From NCBI RefSeq assembly GCF_007489275.1, contig NZ_VLNR01000016.1:34230-98229 (forward strand): a stretch of 64,000 nucleotides of DNA. Reading direction: 5' to 3'. Shown piece by piece: positions 8,635 through 17,948 of this stretch (the stretch's first letter is position 1; each line of letters starts with the position of its first letter). Under the pieces are notes generated by a model that worked only from the letters and a program-made list of their open reading frames with translations, did no database searches and was not told where the DNA came from. The stretch comes from Aquimarina algiphila. Its GTDB lineage: Bacteria; Bacteroidota; Bacteroidia; Flavobacteriales; Flavobacteriaceae. Position numbers and translations under genes: made by a program.

Positions 8635-9102
8635 TTAGATAGAATCAAATTCATCAACAAAGAAGAAGTCTTTATCTTCATTATTCACAAAATATACTCC
8701 TTCCCCAAATATATATTCTACGTTTTTCTTATCTACTATCACCTTGAAGCCTCTTTCTGTTGGTTTCAATTCAAAACTATCATTAGCGTCTTTGGTATAT
8801 CTTAATACAATATACTTATCATAATCGCTATACATATCATTATCTACATATATTAGTTTTGTTACCTCTTGAGGAGAAGTTTGTCTGTCTTGATTTAACT
8901 TCCCTTTGTCAGATTCATCTAATATAACTTTAGATCTTCCAGTTTTATACACAGTGATTCTATATGGTATGGTCTTACCATCTTTTTTAAAATTGAACGT
9001 TTTAGTAGTTCTTGTTTTTATAATTTGTGTGTTATCCTGCGCAATAACACCCGTCATAGTAAAAGTAATTAGTAGCGTAATTAAAAAATTTATCGTTTTC
9101 AT
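8635..9102 (-). CDS. secreted hypothetical protein
   Basis: The 155-residue product starts with a clear signal peptide (MKTINFLITLLITFTMTGVIAQ) with cleavage likely after VIA. The rest is polar and strand-rich (TIPYRITVYKTGRSKVILD, YDKYIVLRYTKD) and ends in an acidic, Phe-rich tail (EDKDFFFVDEF). No catalytic motif or known domain is recognised. It is a single-gene unit between the Dps gene and a long terminator, probably a small periplasmic protein. Confidence 0.75.
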   Translation of the reverse strand: MKTINFLITLLITFTMTGVIAQDNTQIIKTRTTKTFNFKKDGKTIPYRITVYKTGRSKVILDESDKGKLNQDRQTSPQEVTKLIYVDNDMYSDYDKYIVLRYTKDANDSFELKPTERGFKVIVDKKNVEYIFGEGVYFVNNEDKDFFFVDEFDSI

Positions 9103-9137
9103 TTTATAAGTTTTAAAAAAGTTATTATTTCTTTATA

Positions 9138-9644
9138 TTATACTTGCTTGATCATACTTGTATCTAATTGATCAGATGTATTCTTTGACCAGGCATTTAA
9201 CATCCAACTCGATTTTTCTAACTCTCCGATATAAGCCCCAATCATATCAATAGTTCCTTCATCTGTTACCTCTTCGGCATGCATTAGTATAATACGCATT
9301 TGGGCTAATATTTTTTTATGATCCCTTAGAAGTTCTTCTACCATTTCTGTATCTTTCATTAATGGTATAATCTCTTCTACTGTAGCCATTTTTATATATT
9401 CTTTAAATTGGCTTACCGGGTGATGCTGTAATGTTAAGATACGCTCTGCAATTTCATCTATCTTGATTTTAGCATCATTATATAATTCTTCAAATTTATT
9501 ATGAAGATCAAAGAAGTTTTTTCCTAAAATATTCCAGTGGAAACCTCTTAATTTTTGATAGTATATATTGTAATCAGCTAAAAGTATATTTAACTCTAGT
9601 ACAACGGGCAAAAGCTTTTTCTCATTCATGTTCAAATAATTCAT
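9138..9644 (-). CDS. dps: Dps family DNA-protection / ferritin-like protein
   Basis: The 168-residue protein has the Dps ferroxidase ligand pattern His36, His48, Asp63 and Glu67, with the same spacing as the E. coli enzyme. They lie in RGFHWNILGKNFFDLH and AKIKIDEIAERI. Dps dodecamers oxidise ferrous iron with hydrogen peroxide, store iron and often coat DNA in starved cells. The N-terminus is short with few lysines, so DNA binding may be weak. A 10-bp inverted repeat lies about 80-105 bases upstream of the ATG and could be an operator. Confidence 0.93.
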   Translation of the reverse strand: MNYLNMNEKKLLPVVLELNILLADYNIYYQKLRGFHWNILGKNFFDLHNKFEELYNDAKIKIDEIAERILTLQHHPVSQFKEYIKMATVEEIIPLMKDTEMVEELLRDHKKILAQMRIILMHAEEVTDEGTIDMIGAYIGELEKSSWMLNAWSKNTSDQLDTSMIKQV

Positions 9645-9725
9645 AGCAATTTTTTTAAAATTAATAATATATTGAAGTCGAACAACAGGATTACATTACC
9701 CTTTTTGTTCTGTACAAAGATACTT

Positions 9726-9750
9726 TGAGCAAAAGGGCATCTTTTGCTCA
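9726..9750. promoter_or_regulatory. 10-bp inverted repeat upstream of dps
   Basis: TGAGCAAAAG at 9726-9735 and its exact complement at 9741-9750 flank a 5-nt loop. There is no clear T-run after it. It lies between the dps start and the stop of the DUF2652 gene on the same strand, so either an operator for dps or a weak terminator is possible. Similar half-sites (GAGCAAAT) occur at about 16757 and 18426. Confidence 0.4.
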
Positions 9751-9870
9751 TATACTATTTATCTTAACTCTATTGTAATGAAGGTGCTTTATAGAAGTAT
9801 AATTAAGCTTACTTAAAATGTTCTTAATATTATATTCTAAAAAATTTATGAAAGTAACACATAAGAATTA

Positions 9871-10473
9871 CTAATCCTCAAGGTGTTTTAAGCCAATATA
9901 ACTATAATTGATCTCGCCGATATGTTTATACTCAGCTTCCAGTTCACGAAGTTCTCCCCATTCAAAATTACGTTCAATATTGTCTATATTATATTCTGAA
10001 AGCAGAGCTTCAGAAATCAATATGTATTCTTCTAAAGGGATTTCATTTTTAAGTAACCGATGAGCTATAATCACATCTTCACCCATCAATTTAATCTTTT
10101 TACCAATAGGAACGGCACTAATTTCTTTTCCATAGTGTAAAACTATTTTTAGACCCAACATATCAGGAATATTGTCAACCTCTTTATTTTTTTTATATTG
10201 TTTTTGTAAAATTTTTAATTGTACATAGAACTCAGTATAAAATAGTCTACATTGATAAACCAATTCTGTAAAAGTGGGTAAGCCCCCTGTTTTATAGAAC
10301 AAGATAGCATCTCCTTCAATTTCAGATACTTTAAGTTCTAATTTATTTGCGTATATTACTTTGTTGAGTAATGCAGGAATAACCTTAGAACTTAATTCAA
10401 TATCGGTATCACTCATAAATTTAGTGAATCCGCTTATATCAGGTATACAGAGTAATGTCGGTGTTGCTTTCAT
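9871..10473 (-). CDS. DUF2652 protein, nucleotide-cyclase-like fold
   Basis: The 200-residue protein has PDISGFTKF near its N-terminus and EIEGDAILFY near residue 50. These are the two metal-binding aspartate regions of class III nucleotide cyclases, as in DUF2652 proteins. Other catalytic residues of true cyclases are not obvious, so it may be an inactive or divergent cyclase-homology domain. It is cytosolic. It lies 15 bp behind the DUF2254 membrane protein gene on the same strand, suggesting that the pair is made together. Confidence 0.8.
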   Translation of the reverse strand: MKATPTLLCIPDISGFTKFMSDTDIELSSKVIPALLNKVIYANKLELKVSEIEGDAILFYKTGGLPTFTELVYQCRLFYTEFYVQLKILQKQYKKNKEVDNIPDMLGLKIVLHYGKEISAVPIGKKIKLMGEDVIIAHRLLKNEIPLEEYILISEALLSEYNIDNIERNFEWGELRELEAEYKHIGEINYSYIGLKHLED

Positions 10474-10488
10474 AAATTGAATAAAAAA

Positions 10489-11772
10489 TTAAGACTCTAA
10501 TAACTCTAAGATACGTTTTAGATCTCGATTATTACTTATATTTTTTTTTAGGTCATTGCTTAGTGACATAATTTCATCTTGTAAAGCCTCTACATACCTG
10601 GGATATATATCTTTACTATTTCTAACAAAAATCAAAGCGCTCAAAAGTTCATAGGAAACTGTACTATCCCCCTTGGCGTATACACGAATCGGTTCGATCA
10701 CAATACGCATCAGTTCTGAAGCACTTATTTTATTATGAATAATAGTGATTTCACAATCAACTATACCCTCAATAGTTTTTGGTTGAATTTTTAATATCTG
10801 GTGTACTAATTGACCTAATTTAGAAATAGCATTGATAGCAGTTCCCGGATCATTAATACCAGGTGACAATGCTTTTACGGCTACCTCAGTTAATTTTATC
10901 ATACCACCAACACCACTATCATCTTCATGGCGATTTGACAAAATATATAAGCAAATATGTAGGGATGCTAATTCCTCTTCAGAAATAGGTTCACTGATAC
11001 CAAGTACAGGATCTCCTTTCCAGATATGTTGATTTACATAAGGTATAATTTCTATTATATTTTCTCTGTTTTTCAAAGAATTCTTTAATAATGTAACATC
11101 AAATGATCTATAATAACCTGTTTTTTCACTATTTAGAATTTTCCAATATTGATTCGATACATTTTGATTTTCAACATCATTATCTCCTTGATCAGCTCTT
11201 TCTTTTTCAAGCAATTTAGTACAGGATGCATAAATCTTATCTATAATATTATGTATTTGTATTGATTGAGATATACTATGAATAAAATACACAAACAACC
11301 CAATACAGAATGCTCCTAGTATTGCTGCCACCATCACAGAAAATCCTACGGCATCTGTAGATGAACCATAAGCTCCCAATGACATCAAAACAATTATTGT
11401 ATATAATATAGTTCCTATATAAAACCCTAATATGATTTGATGCTTTTTATTAGATATTAACCCTGGTAGAAGTCTAGGAGAAAAGTTAGAAGAAGCTTGA
11501 TTTAACACTACCATTACCATGGTAAAACTAAAAACGGTCAATGACAATATTCCACCAAATAATGTAGAAAGAATCGTTCTGGCAGTTTCATTATCCTGTA
11601 CCAAAAGATAAGGCACTTCTTTTTTTAATGCATTTATAACCTCAAGATTCTCTACAAATAGCAGGGTGATTGCCAAAAAAAAGAATCCTGCACTAATTAA
11701 TACAGGGTAAAATGCGATACTATGAAAGACAGTACTTTTTACTCTTTTTAAAAACTTCAACGTAGATTTCAT
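10489..11772 (-). CDS. DUF2254 membrane protein
   Basis: The 427-residue protein has four N-terminal membrane helices (about residues 18-42, 62-90, 112-132 and 142-166). A large cytosolic domain follows, containing SPGINDPGTAINAI and a C-terminal coiled segment, the layout of DUF2254. It is an inner-membrane protein of unknown function, usually found among stress and envelope genes. It precedes the DUF2652 gene with a 15-bp gap in an apparent operon and follows the flavodoxin-like gene by 33 bp. Confidence 0.88.
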   Translation of the reverse strand: MKSTLKFLKRVKSTVFHSIAFYPVLISAGFFFLAITLLFVENLEVINALKKEVPYLLVQDNETARTILSTLFGGILSLTVFSFTMVMVVLNQASSNFSPRLLPGLISNKKHQIILGFYIGTILYTIIVLMSLGAYGSSTDAVGFSVMVAAILGAFCIGLFVYFIHSISQSIQIHNIIDKIYASCTKLLEKERADQGDNDVENQNVSNQYWKILNSEKTGYYRSFDVTLLKNSLKNRENIIEIIPYVNQHIWKGDPVLGISEPISEEELASLHICLYILSNRHEDDSGVGGMIKLTEVAVKALSPGINDPGTAINAISKLGQLVHQILKIQPKTIEGIVDCEITIIHNKISASELMRIVIEPIRVYAKGDSTVSYELLSALIFVRNSKDIYPRYVEALQDEIMSLSNDLKKNISNNRDLKRILELLES

Positions 11773-11805
11773 GGTAGTCTATCTGTTTTTCTTAAAAATG
11801 ATAGA

Positions 11806-12525
11806 TTAACGATATTCAGGATTTCTAAAATTCCACCTTGTACCATCATCCCAATCTTCTCTAGAATTACCATATGAATTATATCCATTATTATTTTTTA
11901 ACATAAAAGCTAGATGGAGTAAGTTATAAGTCATAAAAGTAGTGTTTCTATTCGTAAAGACATTGTTCTTTGCACCAGACTCTTTATCAAGATAATTTGG
12001 CCCTGGCCCTGCTTCTCCAATCCATCCGCAATCAGCCTGTGGCGGTATACTGAATCCCAAATGTTGTAAGGCGTACAAGATACTCATTGCACAATGTTTT
12101 ACCCCATCTTCGTTACCTGTAATGACACATCCTCCTACTTTTCCATAATAAACATATTGCCCTTTTTTATTGGTTTTACCACTCATACCATATAGCCTTT
12201 CAATTAATTTTGTGGCTACAGATGATTTTTCTCCTAACCAGATAGGTGTTCCTATAATTAGAATATCAGCATACATTATTTTTTTATAGATTTCTGGCCA
12301 ATCATCTTTTTCTTTTCCTTCTTGCTTCATGTCAGGCATCAATCCATAAGCAACATCATAATCTACTAATCGAAAATATTCTACGATTACATTTTCAGAT
12401 TTCATAATTTGCATAGACACATTCATTAGCCCTTCGGTGTGACTTTTTTGGTCTGAGCCTTTTAGTGTGCAATTAATACATAATGCTTTCAAGTTAGAAA
12501 AATCAGGTTTTTTCTTAGGACTCAT
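11806..12525 (-). CDS. flavodoxin-like NAD(P)H-dependent oxidoreductase
   Basis: The 239-residue protein has a Rossmann/flavodoxin core. KALCINCTLKGSDQKSHT supplies the FMN phosphate-binding loop, and ADILIIGTPIWLGEKSS is the typical second flavin loop. These NAD(P)H-dependent FMN reductases act in the cytosol on quinones, azo compounds or as redox-stress proteins. The C-terminus (NSREDWDDGTRWNFRNPEYR) is family-typical. It may head the DUF2254-DUF2652 transcript. Confidence 0.87.
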   Translation of the reverse strand: MSPKKKPDFSNLKALCINCTLKGSDQKSHTEGLMNVSMQIMKSENVIVEYFRLVDYDVAYGLMPDMKQEGKEKDDWPEIYKKIMYADILIIGTPIWLGEKSSVATKLIERLYGMSGKTNKKGQYVYYGKVGGCVITGNEDGVKHCAMSILYALQHLGFSIPPQADCGWIGEAGPGPNYLDKESGAKNNVFTNRNTTFMTYNLLHLAFMLKNNNGYNSYGNSREDWDDGTRWNFRNPEYR

Positions 12526-12833
12526 ATCATTTTAGTTTTAAAGGTATTATAAAGTACAATTTGAGGAATTAATCTTTATTGGTGGTGCGCAATTGCAACG
12601 TTTATTAACTCAATACCTATTCATAATATTCTTCATATCCTCTAACTTGACTATCAAAACAGTCAATGAAAATTGTATATGCGCACAACTTATCAAAATA
12701 TCGACCTTACTTTTGGAGTATGAAAATAGGGGCTGCTTACAGTCTTAAAACGTAAAAAATATATCATTAGAGCAAATGTGATGTGTTAACACACGGTAGC
12801 CCTTATAATTCCTAAACAAAAAAACCTTTTATT
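12526..12833. promoter_or_regulatory. divergent promoter region with a 12-bp palindrome
   Basis: A 308-base spacer between divergent genes. TACTTTTG at 12708-12715 fits the Bacteroidetes -7 motif for the plus-strand gene, without a convincing -33 box. TGTGTTAACACA at 12782-12793 is a perfect 12-bp palindrome about 40 bases before the start and could bind a regulator. No gene was found in it. Confidence 0.35.
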
Positions 12834-13409
12834 ATGAAAAATTTTATAGGATTATTGATGATTATCCTTTTAGTAAGTAGTTGTGATGTGCAACAAAAAA
12901 AAGAAGCAAAATTACCTGATGTAGATGTAGAAATAGATGCAGAAGCGGGGCAACTTCCTACATACGATGTAGATTGGGCAGATGTGAATGTAGGAACCAG
13001 AACTAAAATGGTTAAAATTCCTAAAGTTGTTGTGGTTATGGAAGAAGTAGAGGTAGAAGTACCTTATGTGGATGTTGATATGCCAAATAGTGGAGAGAAA
13101 GAAGAATTGACATTGACTGTGGAGGCAGAAGTAACTGGTAAAGAACATTCTATCGATATAAAAGAGATCATTGCTTCTAATGACAAATTGTATGTAATTT
13201 CTAGATTGAAAGAATTAGATCAAGACCTCGGTGACAAAAAATTAAGAGTTTCCGATCGTGTAATTCTAAATGCTCCTGACCTCAACGTAAAACATATTAT
13301 TATGGGTGAAAAACCAAATAGAGTATTCAACGATCAATTTAAATATGTAAAGGATATTAACGCCTTTAAATCTGGCTTAAAAAAATCTAAGGTGATTTTC
13401 ACTAAATAA
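12834..13409 (+). CDS. hypothetical lipoprotein with Val/Asp/Glu-rich region
   Basis: The 191-residue product has a lipoprotein signal (MKNFIGLLMIILLVSSC) with Cys17 as the lipidated residue. Residues 28-100 are unusually rich in alternating Val, Asp and Glu (for example VVVVMEEVEVEVPYVDVDMP), suggesting edge strands or an acidic, metal-binding surface. The C-terminal half is basic and resembles a small globular domain. Family and function are not recognised. It is probably anchored in the outer membrane facing the periplasm. Confidence 0.72.
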   Translation: MKNFIGLLMIILLVSSCDVQQKKEAKLPDVDVEIDAEAGQLPTYDVDWADVNVGTRTKMVKIPKVVVVMEEVEVEVPYVDVDMPNSGEKEELTLTVEAEVTGKEHSIDIKEIIASNDKLYVISRLKELDQDLGDKKLRVSDRVILNAPDLNVKHIIMGEKPNRVFNDQFKYVKDINAFKSGLKKSKVIFTK

Positions 13410-13500
13410 TATATCTAATTCCAGATAGATATGGTTAGTTTGACGAAATGGCCTCTTAGAAATATTTGAGAGGTCATTTTTATTCTAAAAATATACCATA

Positions 13501-14598
13501 ATGAAAACAGATTTTACAAATCCAAAATTTTTCACACAAATTATCAAAGAACCCAAAATGGTTATTGATCAATTAGATTTGGTATATGTAAATGATAAAA
13601 AATTGACGATAACTCGGTCAAAACATAAGAAAGGTTTTCGATATCTTTTAAACGGAATCCAGATATCAACCAAAAAGGATTTAGATAGAATAAAAAGTCT
13701 TGTAATTCCTCCTGCTTGGAATCATGTTAAAATTGCTGCTATAGATAATGGGCATTTACAAGCTGTTGGAAGAGATTTGAAAAACCGAAAACAATATAGA
13801 TATCATCCTCTCTGGAATAAAATACGTAACCAAACAAAGTTTTATAAGATGACTGCTTTTGGGAAGCAACTTCCTAAAATACGAAAACAAGTAGATCAAG
13901 ATCTGGAACAAGAAGGCTGGCCAAAAACAAAAGTATTGGCACTTATTATTCGTTTAATGGAAGAAACCCACATCCGTATTGGTAACGAGCAATATGCCAA
14001 ACGTAATAAAACTTATGGTTTATCCACGATGAGAACACGGCATGTTAACATAGAAAAGGACAAACTTAAATTTGAGTTTGTAGGTAAAAAAGGGAAGAAA
14101 CATTCCGTAACTCTACGTAATAAAAAACTAATCCGATTAGTCAATCGTTGTGAAGAAATACCAGGTTGGGAATTGTTTCAATATTATGATGAACGGGGAG
14201 AAAAGCACAGTATTGAAAGTAGTATGGTTAACGAGTACCTTCATAATATAAGTGGCGATCTTTTTACGGCAAAAGATTTCAGAACATGGGCAGCAACTAC
14301 AGTTTTTTTTGAAACCCTGATGGATTTAGGAGTTAGTACTATAGAAAAAGAAAAACAAAAGAATATTTTAAAAGCATATGATGTTGCTGCGACTAGTCTG
14401 GGGAACACTAGAAATGTGTGTCGCAAATATTATGTACATCCCTTCGTAGTATCATCTTACCAAGATAGTTCTATAAAAAAGGTGTTTGATAAAATAGATA
14501 ATTCTGATCAATTAGGGAATTATTTCACCCATTCAGAACATGCAATTTCAAAATTATTAGAAAACTACACACCTACATTTTTAAAAAATATTGAATAA
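13501..14598 (+). CDS. DNA topoisomerase IB (poxvirus-like)
   Basis: The 365-residue enzyme matches the compact bacterial/poxviral type IB topoisomerases. RIGNEQYAKRNKTYGLSTMR lies near 159-178, KDFRTWAAT near 258-266, and the catalytic tyrosine is probably Tyr311 in NVCRKYYVHP. It nicks one DNA strand through a 3-prime phosphotyrosine and relaxes supercoils without ATP. Its place before an MscS channel and an AI-2E-type permease, 18 bp from the former, suggests membership of a stress operon rather than a replication locus. Confidence 0.93.
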   Translation: MKTDFTNPKFFTQIIKEPKMVIDQLDLVYVNDKKLTITRSKHKKGFRYLLNGIQISTKKDLDRIKSLVIPPAWNHVKIAAIDNGHLQAVGRDLKNRKQYRYHPLWNKIRNQTKFYKMTAFGKQLPKIRKQVDQDLEQEGWPKTKVLALIIRLMEETHIRIGNEQYAKRNKTYGLSTMRTRHVNIEKDKLKFEFVGKKGKKHSVTLRNKKLIRLVNRCEEIPGWELFQYYDERGEKHSIESSMVNEYLHNISGDLFTAKDFRTWAATTVFFETLMDLGVSTIEKEKQKNILKAYDVAATSLGNTRNVCRKYYVHPFVVSSYQDSSIKKVFDKIDNSDQLGNYFTHSEHAISKLLENYTPTFLKNIE

Positions 14599-14615
14599 TA
14601 AAAAAAAATAAAAAA

Positions 14616-15506
14616 ATGAATGATAAACTAATCAATGCCTGGAATAAGATGTATGAAAAACTAGAATCTTGGGTAGACGCAATTGTAGTGAACTTACCAA
14701 ACATTTTGATCGCTATTTTTGTATTTATCGTAGTGATTATAGCTTCAAAATATATTAGCAAATTAATTAGAAAAATACTTGGCAAGAGCAGTCTACAGAG
14801 ATCTATGAAAAACTTAATTGCCAAAATAACTTCTGCGCTAGTAATCATTTTTGGATTGTTTCTGATTTTAGGAATCTTGAATCTTGACAAAGCTCTAAAT
14901 ACTATTCTTGCCGGTGCAGGAGTCGCTGGTCTAGCTGTTGGTTTGGCTCTACAGGGCGCTTTAGCCAATACTTACTCAGGAATTATCCTATCCTATATAA
15001 AAAATCTAAAATTTGGGGATTGGATAGAGACCAATGATTATGAGGGAGAAGTTATTGATATCGATCTACGAGCAGTTACGATTAAACAAGTTGATAATAA
15101 CCTAGTCTATATACCTAATAAATTAGTAGTTGACAATCCAATAAAAAACTACTCTACAACGGCTCAATCTCGCGTCATTCTTGAGTGTGGAGTTGGATAT
15201 GAATCAGATCTGCGATTTGTAGAAAAACTCACAAAAGAAACCATAGTCACTAATTTTAAAGCTGTACAAAAAAAAGATGATGTTTTGTTTTTATGGAGAG
15301 AATTTGGCGATAGTGCGATCAATTATGAGCTTCGATTCTGGATTAACTCTATATCCGCTTTAGAAGTTGCTAAGGCTAAAAGCGAGACCATCATGTTGAT
15401 GAAAGAAGCATATGATAAGAATAATATCAATATTCCCTTCCCAATTCGGACATTGGATTTCCCCAATGGATTAGGTTTAGTTAAGAAAGAAGAAGTCGTA
15501 GCATGA
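14616..15506 (+). CDS. MscS family mechanosensitive ion channel
   Basis: The 296-residue protein has an N-terminal amphipathic stretch, two or three helices and the MscS pore helix (GAGVAGLAVGLALQGALANTYSG). The beta domain follows (LKFGDWIETNDYEGEVIDIDLR, then VYIPNKLVVDNPIKNYS) with a C-terminal alpha-beta domain. It is a second canonical MscS-type inner-membrane tension valve and is not closely related to the copy at 3160-4020 in its termini. It lies 18 bp behind topoisomerase IB and 36 bp before a permease, probably in one transcript. Confidence 0.92.
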   Translation: MNDKLINAWNKMYEKLESWVDAIVVNLPNILIAIFVFIVVIIASKYISKLIRKILGKSSLQRSMKNLIAKITSALVIIFGLFLILGILNLDKALNTILAGAGVAGLAVGLALQGALANTYSGIILSYIKNLKFGDWIETNDYEGEVIDIDLRAVTIKQVDNNLVYIPNKLVVDNPIKNYSTTAQSRVILECGVGYESDLRFVEKLTKETIVTNFKAVQKKDDVLFLWREFGDSAINYELRFWINSISALEVAKAKSETIMLMKEAYDKNNINIPFPIRTLDFPNGLGLVKKEEVVA

Positions 15507-15541
15507 TAACAACCTTTCAAAGAATAAAACCCTAACTAGTA

Positions 15542-16576
15542 ATGAAAAGTATTAGCCCAAACATTATACGGCAGATTTTTGTATTACTTCTTATATTCCT
15601 AATCGGTGGGCTTATCTTCAGAGAAATTTTACCTTATCTTTCAGGTATACTAGGAGCCATCACCATCTATGTAATCTTGCGTAAATGGATGGTGAAATTA
15701 GTGCAAAACGGCTGGCATCCAGACCTTGCAGCGATTACCTTGATGATAAGTTCTTTTGTAGGTATATTAATGCCTGTGACCGGAGTCTTATTTATGTTGG
15801 GAAATAAAATTGGTGATGTCACTGAAAACTCTAAAAAAATCATTATTGCCTTGAAAGGACGGCTAAATACCTGGGAAAATCAATTAGGTTATGATATTAG
15901 TTCTCAAATGGATCCAGATGCTATTTCTTCTTGGGTTACGGAGAATTTACAAAGATTTGCAGGAGGTACATTTAATGTATTTATTTCTATCGGAATAATG
16001 TATTTTTTACTATATTATATGTTTACAAACCGAAGAAAATTGAGAGAATCTCTTTTTGAATATATCCCTATTAACGAAAATAACTTAAAAATCATAGGAA
16101 ATGAAAGCCAGAAAATGGTACGATCTAATGCCATTGGTATCCCACTAGTTGCTATCATACAGGGAGTTGTAGCTCTTATAGGTTTTTTGATTTTTGGTAT
16201 CGAAGATCCATTTTTTTGGTTTGTAATTGTTACGGTGGGATCTATGATTCCCTTTATAGGTACATTGATAGCCATATTGCCAGTTTTTATAATTACACAT
16301 TCTATTGGTCATACTTTTCAAGCATGGGGTATTTTAATATACGGTCTTGTCATTGTCGGTTCATCAGACAATTTAGTACGATTATATACTTTAAAACGAT
16401 TAGACAATGTTCATCCTATTATAACATTGATTGGAGTTATTGTGGGTGTCCCTTTATTCGGATTTATAGGACTAATATTTGGTCCATTATTAATAAGTCT
16501 CTTTCTTATTGTAGTACAAATCTATAAAGCAGAATATGGTAAACCTAGTTTGCAAAAAGATGAAAAACTGCTTTAA
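15542..16576 (+). CDS. AI-2E family transporter (UPF0118 permease)
   Basis: The 344-residue protein is an inner-membrane protein with about eight hydrophobic helices. The helix pair containing VALIGFLIFG and SMIPFIGTLIAILPVFII, and the terminal VGVPLFGFIGLIFGPLL, are typical of the AI-2E/UPF0118 family (YdgG, YhhT). Members have been linked to autoinducer export or sodium/proton exchange, so the substrate is open. It is last in the apparent topoisomerase-mscS operon. Confidence 0.9.
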   Translation: MKSISPNIIRQIFVLLLIFLIGGLIFREILPYLSGILGAITIYVILRKWMVKLVQNGWHPDLAAITLMISSFVGILMPVTGVLFMLGNKIGDVTENSKKIIIALKGRLNTWENQLGYDISSQMDPDAISSWVTENLQRFAGGTFNVFISIGIMYFLLYYMFTNRRKLRESLFEYIPINENNLKIIGNESQKMVRSNAIGIPLVAIIQGVVALIGFLIFGIEDPFFWFVIVTVGSMIPFIGTLIAILPVFIITHSIGHTFQAWGILIYGLVIVGSSDNLVRLYTLKRLDNVHPIITLIGVIVGVPLFGFIGLIFGPLLISLFLIVVQIYKAEYGKPSLQKDEKLL

Positions 16577-16742
16577 TAATCACTTTATATTTTTAATAAA
16601 AAGAAGTCTATTATTTTTAGGATATGAATCAATACTCCCAGAGCAATCCCACAAAGTAAACTTAAATAATTGTGTGTTGTTTTCGAGATAAGTCTTTAGT
16701 TATTAAATCTTCTTCATGGAATCAAAGTTTTGATATAGTTAA

Positions 16743-16754
16743 ATGCAATTGCAT
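16743..16754. promoter_or_regulatory. perfect 12-bp palindrome ATGCAATTGCAT
   Basis: An exact palindrome, followed directly by ATGAGCAAATAAAA, about 60-75 bases upstream of the Cys-rich four-helix protein. It could be an operator. The GAGCAAAT part recurs at 18426 and, as GAGCAAAA, in the inverted repeat at 9726-9750. Confidence 0.35.
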
Positions 16755-16815
16755 ATGAGCAAATAAAATATTCTACTATCACTTATATTGAGTTTAAATC
16801 CAAAAAGCATTGAAA

Positions 16816-17151
16816 ATGGAAAATATTCATATAATTGAAGCCTTGATAAATTGTGCTGCGCACTGCAGAAACTGCGCATACTTATCCTTAAAGGAAGAAA
16901 ACGTAAATGAATTACAAGAAGCTATTACAAATACTCTGATCTGTGCAGAAATATGTGAGTATGCTTCTGAGTTACCAGCTTGTACTGAAAGTGAAATGAG
17001 GTATTTACTAAAGGAATGTAAAACTTCGTGCAAAAAATGTGCAAAAGAGTGCGAAAAACTGGAATACGATTACTTCAAAAAATGTGCAGCAGCATGTGAA
17101 AAATGTATTGATGTTTGTAATATTCACCTCGTCGAGATGGAAATCAACTAA
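16816..17151 (+). CDS. four-helix-bundle copper-storage-like protein (Csp-type, Cys-rich)
   Basis: The 111-residue protein, from ATG 16816, contains 14 cysteines spaced along four helices (for example NCAAHCRNCAY, CKTSCKKCAKEC, CAAACEKCIDVC). This is the pattern of Csp copper-storage proteins, in which Cys side chains line the bundle core and bind many Cu(I) ions. There is no signal peptide, so it is the cytosolic form. A TTG 6 bases earlier is in frame but less likely as a start. It sits alone between the AI-2E-type gene and a PepSY-like secreted protein. Confidence 0.88.
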   Translation: MENIHIIEALINCAAHCRNCAYLSLKEENVNELQEAITNTLICAEICEYASELPACTESEMRYLLKECKTSCKKCAKECEKLEYDYFKKCAAACEKCIDVCNIHLVEMEIN

Positions 17152-17215
17152 TTAGATCCCTTTTTACAAAAAAAATGATTTTTAAATACTTACAAATACA
17201 ACCTCACTCAATATT

Positions 17216-17644
17216 ATGAAATATCCCTTATTCTTTTACATGTGTTCTCTATTTTTTGGTATCAGTTATCAATCTGTTGCACAAAACAATATTCCTGAAA
17301 AAGTAAAACAAACTTTTAAATTAAAATACCCAGGAGAAAATGATCCTGACTGGCATAAAGATAAAAATGGGTATTATGAATCAAATTTTAAAATCAAAGG
17401 AGAACATTATAGGGCAGATTTTGATGTGTCTGGTCAATGGGTTGAAACTGAACGAAACATTAAAAAGAAAGATTTACCTAAAAAAATTAAAGATAAGATC
17501 AAATCAGATTTTGATGATTACAAAATTGTAGAAATAGAAGAAGTAGATCATCATGCTAAAGGAAAGTTTTATGATGTAGAATTAAAAATAAAAGGAAAAA
17601 AAAAGGATATTGAATTTGATGAAAACGGTCAAATCCTTAATTAA
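17216..17644 (+). CDS. secreted PepSY-like domain protein
   Basis: The 142-residue protein has a signal peptide (MKYPLFFYMCSLFFGISYQSVAQ) and two PepSY-like repeats. Each repeat has a helix plus three strands (VKQTFKLKYPGENDPDW... and IKDKIKSDFDDYKIVEIEEVD...), and the protein ends FDENGQIL, as in the putative beta-lactamase-inhibitor-like PepSY family (PF11396) of Bacteroidetes. It is probably periplasmic. The function is unknown, and it is a common companion of envelope-stress genes. Confidence 0.85.
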   Translation: MKYPLFFYMCSLFFGISYQSVAQNNIPEKVKQTFKLKYPGENDPDWHKDKNGYYESNFKIKGEHYRADFDVSGQWVETERNIKKKDLPKKIKDKIKSDFDDYKIVEIEEVDHHAKGKFYDVELKIKGKKKDIEFDENGQILN

Positions 17645-17795
17645 TAGCATAGTATATATTTAAATCAGTTTAGATCTGTAGCGATATAGTAAATAAACAA
17701 TATTGATTTTCTATACTTTTAATATGACAGTTTAATGCTATGAAAAGATGTTCAATCACTTTTAAAGCTAATACTAATAATTTAAAATTAAAATC

Positions 17796-17948
17796 ATGAA
17801 AAATCTTATTTGGCTACTAGTAGTAATTTTAATCCTAGGATGGATTCTAGGCTTTTTGGTTTTTCCTGTGGGCAACTTGATACACGCACTACTTGTAATT
17901 GCTATAATTGCAGTGATATATAGACTCTCCATTGGTAAAAAACTATAA
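17796..17948 (+). CDS. lmo0937-like small membrane protein (50 aa)
   Basis: A 50-residue frame starting MKNLIWLLVVILILGWILGF. A second hydrophobic helix with HALLVIAIIAVIYRLS ends in a basic GKKL tail. Two helices of this size with a Gly/Pro turn (VFPVGN) match the lmo0937 family. These proteins are induced in general stress in other bacteria and have no assigned function. A reasonable A/T-rich spacer precedes the ATG. Confidence 0.78.
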   Translation: MKNLIWLLVVILILGWILGFLVFPVGNLIHALLVIAIIAVIYRLSIGKKL

